Source: Mesorhizobium sp. L-8-3
Lineage (GTDB): Bacteria > Pseudomonadota > Alphaproteobacteria > Rhizobiales > Rhizobiaceae
Assembly (NCBI RefSeq): GCF_016756615.1
Contig: NZ_AP023262.1
Coordinates: forward strand, 1 to 64,000
DNA length: 64,000 nt
Reading direction: 5' to 3'
Shown: piece after piece, positions 58,958 through 64,000 of the stretch
How positions within the stretch are numbered: position 1 is the first letter of the stretch
Layout: each line of letters opens with the position of its first letter
Position numbers and translations under genes: made by a program
The notes under the pieces: model-generated
Seen by the model: only the letters and a program-made list of their open reading frames with translations
What the model was told of the DNA's origin: nothing
The model's database searches: none

Positions 58958-61135
58958 TCAGGCAGCACTGCCCGTCGCCTTCAGCTCCAGCCGCCTTCTG
59001 TGCAGCACCGGCTCGGTGTATCCGCTGGGCTGGATGCGGCCCTCGAAGACGAGGTCGCAGGCGGCCTGGAAGGCGATCGAGGCGTCGAAGTCGGGCGCCA
59101 TCGGCCGGTAGAGCGGGTCGCCGGCATTCTGCCGGTCGACGATCGCCGCCATGCGCTTCAGCGTCGCCAGTACCTGGTCCTTGCCGCACACGCCGTGATG
59201 CAGCCAGTTGGCGATGTGCTGGGAGGAGATGCGCAGCGTCGCGCGGTCCTCCATCAGCCCGACATCGTTGATGTCGGGGACCTTCGAGCAGCCCACGCCC
59301 TGGTCGATCCAGCGCACCACATAGCCCAGGATGCCCTGCGCGTTGTTGTCGAGCTCGAGCTGGATCTCGTCGGCCGTCCAGTTCGGCCGCGCCGCCACCG
59401 GCACCGACAGGATGTCGTCGAGTTTCGCCCGGGCCCTGTTCCGCAGCCCCGCCTGCACCGCCTTGACGTCGACCTTGTGGTAATGCGTGGCATGCAGCGT
59501 CGCCGCCGTCGGCGACGGCACCCAGGCGGTGTTGGCGCCGGCCCGGGGGTGGGCGATCTTCTGCTCCAGCATCGCCGCCATCAGGTCCGGCATCGCCCAC
59601 ATGCCCTTGCCGATCTGGGCATGGCCCGACAGCCCGCAGTCCAGCCCGATGTCGACGTTCCACGCCTCATAGGCGGCAATCCACGCCGCCTGCTTCATGT
59701 CGCCCTTGCGGATCATCGGCCCGGCCTCCATCGAGGTGTGGATCTCGTCGCCGGTGCGGTCGAGGAAGCCGGTGTTGATGAACACCACCCGCTCGCTCGC
59801 CGCGCGGATGCACTCCTTCAGGTTGACCGTGGTGCGCCGCTCCTCGTCCATGATGCCCATCTTCAGCGTGTTGGGCGCCATCCCAAGCGCGGCCTCGACC
59901 CGGCCGAAGATCTCCACCGCGAAGGCCACCTCGTCGGGCCCGTGCATCTTCGGCTTGACGATGTAGACCGAGCCGGCCGGCGAGTTCTTGCGGCGGCCGG
60001 CAGGGCCGACGTCGTGCAGCGCGATCAGGCTGGTGATCATGGCATCCATGATGCCTTCCGGCACCTCGTTGCCGTCGCGGTCGAGAACGGCCGGATTGCC
60101 CATCAGGTGGCCGACATTCCTGACCAGCATCAGCGAACGGCAGCGCAGCGTAAAGCGCGAGCCGTCGGGTCCGGTGTAGTCGCGATCGGGATTGAGCGTG
60201 CGGGTGAAGGTCTTGCCGGCCTTGGCCACTTCTTCAGCAAGGTCGCCCTTCATCAGGCCGAGCCAGTTGCGGTAAACCACCACCTTGTCGGCGGCATCGA
60301 CGGCGGCGACCGAATCCTCGCAGTCCATGATCGTGGTGATGGCCGATTCCAGCCACACATCGGCGATATGGGCCGGATCGTCCCTGCCGATGGCGGAGCC
60401 GGCATCGATCAGCACCTCGACATGGATGCCGTTGTTGCGCAGCAGGATCTGGCCGGGGGCGGACGCTTCGCCGAGATAGCCGGCGAACTGTTCGGGCTTC
60501 TTCAGCCCCGTCGTGCGGCCGCCGTCGAGCGACACGACAAGCGCGCCGCCCTTGACCGCGAAGCCGCGGGCTTCCTGCCAGGGTGCACCGGCGAGCGGCA
60601 CGGCCTCGTTCAGGAAGTTGCGCGCCCATTGGATCACCTTGGCGCCGCGCACCGGATTGTAGCCCTTGCCCTTCTCCGCCCCGTCGGTCTCGGGGATGGC
60701 ATCGGTGCCGTAGAGCGCATCGTAGAGCGAACCCCAGCGGGCATTGGCGGCGTTCAACGCATAGCGCGCATTCATGACCGGCACGACGAGCTGCGGCCCG
60801 GCGACCGAAGCGATCTCGGGATCGACATTCTGGGTGGTGACGGTGAAGGCCGGCCCTTCGGGCACGAGATAGCCGATCCCGGACAGGAAGGCCTTGTAGG
60901 CGTCCATGTCGGCGGGGGCGCCATGCTCCCGGTACCAGCCGTCGATCTTCTCCTGCAGCGCGTCGCGCCTGGCCAGCAGCGCCCGGTTCTTCGGCGCCAG
61001 ATCGTGCACGATCGCCGCAAACGCCTGCCAGAACGCCGCCGCCTCGACGCCCGTCCCCGGCAGCGCCTCCCTCTCCACGAAGTCACGCAGCTCGCGCGCG
61101 ACCTTCAGGCCGGCAGTCTCGACACGGTCGCTCAT
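58958..61135 (-). CDS. glcB: Malate synthase G
   Basis: Condenses glyoxylate with acetyl-CoA to malate, in the glyoxylate shunt and glycolate use. The 725-residue monomeric G-isoform length matches E. coli GlcB (723). Markers are the [15 protein letters not shown] region, [30 protein letters not shown], and the C-terminal catalytic segment near [23 protein letters not shown] 61135 follows ggagaag. The glyoxylate reductase-type gene at 7450 is the only other glyoxylate candidate in the window. Confidence 0.96.
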   Translation of the reverse strand: MSDRVETAGLKVARELRDFVEREALPGTGVEAAAFWQAFAAIVHDLAPKNRALLARRDALQEKIDGWYREHGAPADMDAYKAFLSGIGYLVPEGPAFTVTTQNVDPEIASVAGPQLVVPVMNARYALNAANARWGSLYDALYGTDAIPETDGAEKGKGYNPVRGAKVIQWARNFLNEAVPLAGAPWQEARGFAVKGGALVVSLDGGRTTGLKKPEQFAGYLGEASAPGQILLRNNGIHVEVLIDAGSAIGRDDPAHIADVWLESAITTIMDCEDSVAAVDAADKVVVYRNWLGLMKGDLAEEVAKAGKTFTRTLNPDRDYTGPDGSRFTLRCRSLMLVRNVGHLMGNPAVLDRDGNEVPEGIMDAMITSLIALHDVGPAGRRKNSPAGSVYIVKPKMHGPDEVAFAVEIFGRVEAALGMAPNTLKMGIMDEERRTTVNLKECIRAASERVVFINTGFLDRTGDEIHTSMEAGPMIRKGDMKQAAWIAAYEAWNVDIGLDCGLSGHAQIGKGMWAMPDLMAAMLEQKIAHPRAGANTAWVPSPTAATLHATHYHKVDVKAVQAGLRNRARAKLDDILSVPVAARPNWTADEIQLELDNNAQGILGYVVRWIDQGVGCSKVPDINDVGLMEDRATLRISSQHIANWLHHGVCGKDQVLATLKRMAAIVDRQNAGDPLYRPMAPDFDASIAFQAACDLVFEGRIQPSGYTEPVLHRRRLELKATGSAA

Positions 61136-61422
61136 CAATTCTTCTCCACAGGTCGGGATCGGCATTTCGGTTTGCCGGCCTTTTACATGGGAAGGATGCG
61201 CGGTCAATTCATCCTAAGGCTCAAGGGCCTCCGACCAGGAATGATTTGGGGCCTGTCGGCCGCCGGCTTCAGGCCACCGCGCTTGGGGCGCCGGGCGCTG
61301 GTGCGACGTGTCGAGATACGCGACTTCCTGATCCAGCTCTGATCCATCTACCTCGATCCGGATTGTGCCGGAAAGGACACTGCGCGTCGCCTTGGATCGA
61401 AACGTGCCGGTCAGGCTGAACT

Positions 61423-63441
61423 TCAGGCCGCGATACGCGGCCTGCCGCTCGCTGTCGCGACGAGGATCGCCTCGATGAAGGTGCGCTGCCCTTCGACGGT
61501 CGCGCTCTTGATGTCGCGATCCATCGTGATCTCTGCCGTGTCGGTGCCGGCCGCACCCGCCTTGCCTGCGACGAGCCGCCGGATCTCCGCCTCGGCGGCG
61601 GCCAGCGCCTCGTCCTCATCCAGGAAATCCTTGACGAGATCGCCGGCGCTGATGCGGAACAGGCCTTCCTTGGGCTGGCTGACGCGCGCCTCGGCCGAGA
61701 CGCGCACCTGGCCGACCACCGCGCCGAGCGCATTGGCGACATCGGTGTCGTCCGGCACCAAACAACTATTGCCGACGAGCGGGGGCAGGCCGGCATAGTG
61801 CAGAGGCGCCGAAGCGCCGAGACCGATGACCGGCCGGTCGAGCGCGACCGTCAGCCGCGCGATGCCGTCATGGCCGTCGACCGCGCGCTGGACGAGCGCA
61901 TGAGCGACCGTCGCGGCCCCGTCGAGACCGTCCTCGGCGAAAGCGGTCTCCAGGATGACCTCGGCGGAGAAGCGGGTCAGTGCAGCGAGCACGCGTTCCG
62001 AAATCGCCTCCGGAGACTTCGCGATCGGCTGGCCGCGACCGTCGCGCCTTCGGGCGAAAAGCTCGGCGCCGAGCCGCGCTGCGTCCCTGTTCCAGTTGGC
62101 CTGTCGGCCGAGCGTGTGCGCGGCGTCTGACGGCGTGAAGCCCAGGACATGAACGAGGCCGCGCGTTACCAGCCGGGCGAGCGTCGCATTCTGCGCGGTC
62201 GAGGCAAGCAGCCTGTCGAGCGGCTGCGGCGTCGCCGTGATCGTCCCGAAGAGCTTGGCTTCCGGCCCGGTCAGGCCGGCTGCGAGACGGTCGGGAACAC
62301 CGGTGCGTAGCGCGAAACGTCCGTCCATGCGGCCGGGATTGGGCGCGCGCAGCTGCCGCTCGAGCTCGGGGATCACCACATCGGCATGCGCCATGCCCGC
62401 CAGTGCCAGCGGCACCAGGCGGCGCGGCCCGAGCAGGATGCGCGGCGTCAGCCCACCATCCTCCAGCGATATCTCGGAATCGCCACCGAGCCCGAAGGTG
62501 CGCATGGCGACAGCCTCGACCATGGTGCGGAAGCCACCGACCGTGGCTCCTTCGGGGTCGAGGCGCGGCCGGCCGCCGTCGAGCACCGCGACGTCGGTCG
62601 TCGTGCCCCCGATATCGGAGACCACGGCGTCGTCGAGCCCTGTCATGTGACGGGCGCCGACGAGGCTGGCGGCCGGGCCGGACAGGATCGTCTCGATCGG
62701 CCGCTGCCTCGCGAAGGCTGCCGAAACCAGGGCGCCGTCGCCGCGCACGACCATCAGCGGCGCCGCGATGCCGCGCTTTTCCAGGAAGCCCTCGGTCGCT
62801 GCGGCGAGCCTGTCGATCATCGAGATCAGGCGGGCGTTGAACAAGGTCGTCAGGGCGCGGCGCGGGCCGCCGAGCTTGGCCGAGAGTTCGTGGCTGGCGG
62901 TGACGGGCAGGCCGGTCCGCTCGCGGATGAGTGTGCGCGCCGCCAACTCATGGGCGGGATTGCGGGTGGCGAAATAGGCGCAGACGGCGAAACCCGAGAC
63001 GCTGCCGGCGAGTTGCGGCAGCGCTTCCTCGAGCGCGCCGAGATCGAGCGGCTGGGCGTTGCCGTGGACGTCGTGTCCGCCGGGGCAGAAGATGACGGGA
63101 TCCGTGCCGAGCGCCCTCTGCAGCCCGTCGCGGGCGAGATCGGCCTCGGAGAAACCGATCATGACCAGCGCGACGCGCCCGCCCTGTCCTTCGACCAGGG
63201 CGTTGGTGGCAAGGGTCGTGGACATCGACACCAGCTTGACGGCTGTCGGATCGACGCCGGCCTTGTCGAGCACTGCATCCACCGCACCCGATATGCCGAC
63301 CGCGAGGTCGTGCCGGGTTGTCAGCGCCTTGGCCTTGGCGGCGACGCCTGTCGCCTCCGACCACAGCACCGCATCGGTGTAGGTTCCGCCGGTGTCGATG
63401 CCCAGGAAAAATGCCGGCTGCTCCTGGGAGATGACGTTCAT
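61423..63441 (-). CDS. Hydantoinase/oxoprolinase family protein (HyuA-like)
   Basis: ATP-dependent hydantoinase/oxoprolinase A-type subunit, 672 residues. The ASKHA nucleotide-binding motifs are visible as FLGIDTGGTYTDAVL at the N-terminus and VVSDIGGTTTDVAVLD in the middle. The family hydrolyses 5-oxoproline, hydantoins or, in acetone carboxylase relatives, activates ketones. No HyuB partner gene is in the window, so it may act alone or with a distant partner. Substrate unknown. Confidence 0.87.
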   Translation of the reverse strand: MNVISQEQPAFFLGIDTGGTYTDAVLWSEATGVAAKAKALTTRHDLAVGISGAVDAVLDKAGVDPTAVKLVSMSTTLATNALVEGQGGRVALVMIGFSEADLARDGLQRALGTDPVIFCPGGHDVHGNAQPLDLGALEEALPQLAGSVSGFAVCAYFATRNPAHELAARTLIRERTGLPVTASHELSAKLGGPRRALTTLFNARLISMIDRLAAATEGFLEKRGIAAPLMVVRGDGALVSAAFARQRPIETILSGPAASLVGARHMTGLDDAVVSDIGGTTTDVAVLDGGRPRLDPEGATVGGFRTMVEAVAMRTFGLGGDSEISLEDGGLTPRILLGPRRLVPLALAGMAHADVVIPELERQLRAPNPGRMDGRFALRTGVPDRLAAGLTGPEAKLFGTITATPQPLDRLLASTAQNATLARLVTRGLVHVLGFTPSDAAHTLGRQANWNRDAARLGAELFARRRDGRGQPIAKSPEAISERVLAALTRFSAEVILETAFAEDGLDGAATVAHALVQRAVDGHDGIARLTVALDRPVIGLGASAPLHYAGLPPLVGNSCLVPDDTDVANALGAVVGQVRVSAEARVSQPKEGLFRISAGDLVKDFLDEDEALAAAEAEIRRLVAGKAGAAGTDTAEITMDRDIKSATVEGQRTFIEAILVATASGRPRIAA

Positions 63442-63507
63442 TTCTGCTGCCGTTCCGTCGCGACGTGGTCTTGCCGCACGCCCTTACAGCAGCTTCACGA
63501 TGCGAGG

Positions 63508-63538
63508 AAGGCCGGCCCGGTTGGGCCAGGCCGGCCTT
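63508..63538 (-). terminator. Stem-loop between DUF1236 and hyuA-like genes
   Basis: Perfect 10-bp arms aaggccggcc (63508-63517) and ggccggcctt (63529-63538). The plus strand continues with tt, giving cctttt; the minus strand reads ttcctc after the stem. It is best read as a weak terminator for the DUF1236 gene. Confidence 0.5.
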
Positions 63539-63553
63539 TTCTGACCCTAAGTG

Positions 63554-64000
63554 CTACTGGTTCTGGACCCAGACGACTGTGCGGCTGCCGCGATTGACGA
63601 CAACAGGGCCTTCGTCCGTGTAGACATAGCCATAGGCCGGATCGGCGGGGATCTCGACGAGCCGGACGGTCTCGGGCACGATCGTGCCAACCGTTGCGCC
63701 GCGCTCGATGACCACGGGATCGCTCGGATTGGCGCGGACATAACCGATCGCCTCGTCACGCACGACGTAACCCGGCGAGTAGAGCATCTCGCGGTTCTCG
63801 AGAGAGACGACGACGGGCCGACCCTCCGAGTAGAAATAGCCGAACTGCGGATATTCCGGGATCGGCGTGACCGCGACCGCCGCGGGGACGACCACGCCAG
63901 GCCTGACGCCGCCCTCGATGACGACCTGCCGGGTCGGGTGCGCCACCACATAGTCGACCGCCGGGTCCGGAACCGCCGTGGCGGAGCCGAGCATGGCGCC
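63554..64000 (-). CDS. DUF1236-repeat protein, partial (5' end beyond window)
   Basis: C-terminal 148 residues of a rhizobial DUF1236 protein; the frame is open to the window edge. Two copies of the DUF1236 unit are visible, one with TPIPEYPQFGYFYSEGRPVVV and one with VEIPADPAYGYVYTDEGPVV written here in parts, each preceded by a GxxVPxxV motif. The protein ends SRTVVWVQNQ. These are small exported proteins of unknown role; the signal peptide would be beyond the edge. Confidence 0.8.
   Translation of the reverse strand, partial: GAMLGSATAVPDPAVDYVVAHPTRQVVIEGGVRPGVVVPAAVAVTPIPEYPQFGYFYSEGRPVVVSLENREMLYSPGYVVRDEAIGYVRANPSDPVVIERGATVGTIVPETVRLVEIPADPAYGYVYTDEGPVVVNRGSRTVVWVQNQ

Noticed and set aside
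58859..61342. Plus-strand open frame of about 830 codons opposite glcB
   Set aside because: Antisense to a full-length malate synthase G. The 48-codon tail at about 61196-61342 has an SD-like sequence but no similarity I recognise.

Overview
The window is GC-rich chromosomal DNA from an alphaproteobacterium of the Hyphomicrobiales (Rhizobiales), most likely near Mesorhizobium/Phyllobacteriaceae. Pointers are an Irr-type Fur homologue beside fabA-fabB-fabI, a YlxR-L7Ae fusion in the nusA operon, a DUF1236 protein, and dispersed rhizobial intergenic repeats. The genus is inference; the order-level placement is firm.

Layout. 1-7128 (+): dnaA, dnaN and recF, then a MoeB/ThiF-like enzyme, a GNAT acetyltransferase and a two-subunit aconitase X. 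7450-12547: a D-2-hydroxyacid dehydrogenase (-), an SH3 periplasmic protein (+), irr (-) and the unsaturated fatty-acid operon fabA-fabB-fabI (+). 12655-15210: an EAL/degenerate-GGDEF membrane protein (+) and an RsmC-like methyltransferase (-). 15529-27068 (all -): the ribosome/transcription block, read as rimP, nusA, ylxR, infB, rbfA, truB, corA, rpsO, pnp. 27665-30659 (-): tctC-tctB-tctA solute uptake. 31126-47619: an alternative NADH:quinone oxidoreductase, with nuoJ-K, two extra antiporter-like genes, a small membrane protein, nuoM-N and nuoA-G on +, and nuoH, nuoI and a CBS protein on -. 47925-58695 (all -): tsaB, rimI, plsC, miaB, phoH, ybeY, corC, lnt, an XRE regulator, metK, trmB. 58958-64000 (-): malate synthase G, a hydantoinase/oxoprolinase-type protein and a partial DUF1236 protein.

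The most interesting locus is the alternative complex I. It encodes four antiporter-type pump subunits instead of three. One of them has Asn where the conserved TM7 lysine should be, and carries a long C-terminal linker with a final membrane helix. NuoG is the long form with the N7 cluster ligands, unlike the short housekeeping NuoG of alphaproteobacteria. The genes are split between two strands, and together with tctABC they lie between trmB and rimP, which I expect to be close neighbours in related genomes. This looks like an inserted accessory respiratory module with possibly altered proton stoichiometry. Four-pump complex I variants have been described in other bacteria, so the class is not new, but this arrangement deserves attention.

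Non-coding structure includes four copies of a ~51-bp palindromic tandem repeat, a near-perfect 61-bp inverted repeat pair, two copies of a rhizobial mosaic repeat, and a structured rimP leader with a promoter and an intrinsic terminator. I saw no rRNA, tRNA, CRISPR array, insertion sequence or prophage.
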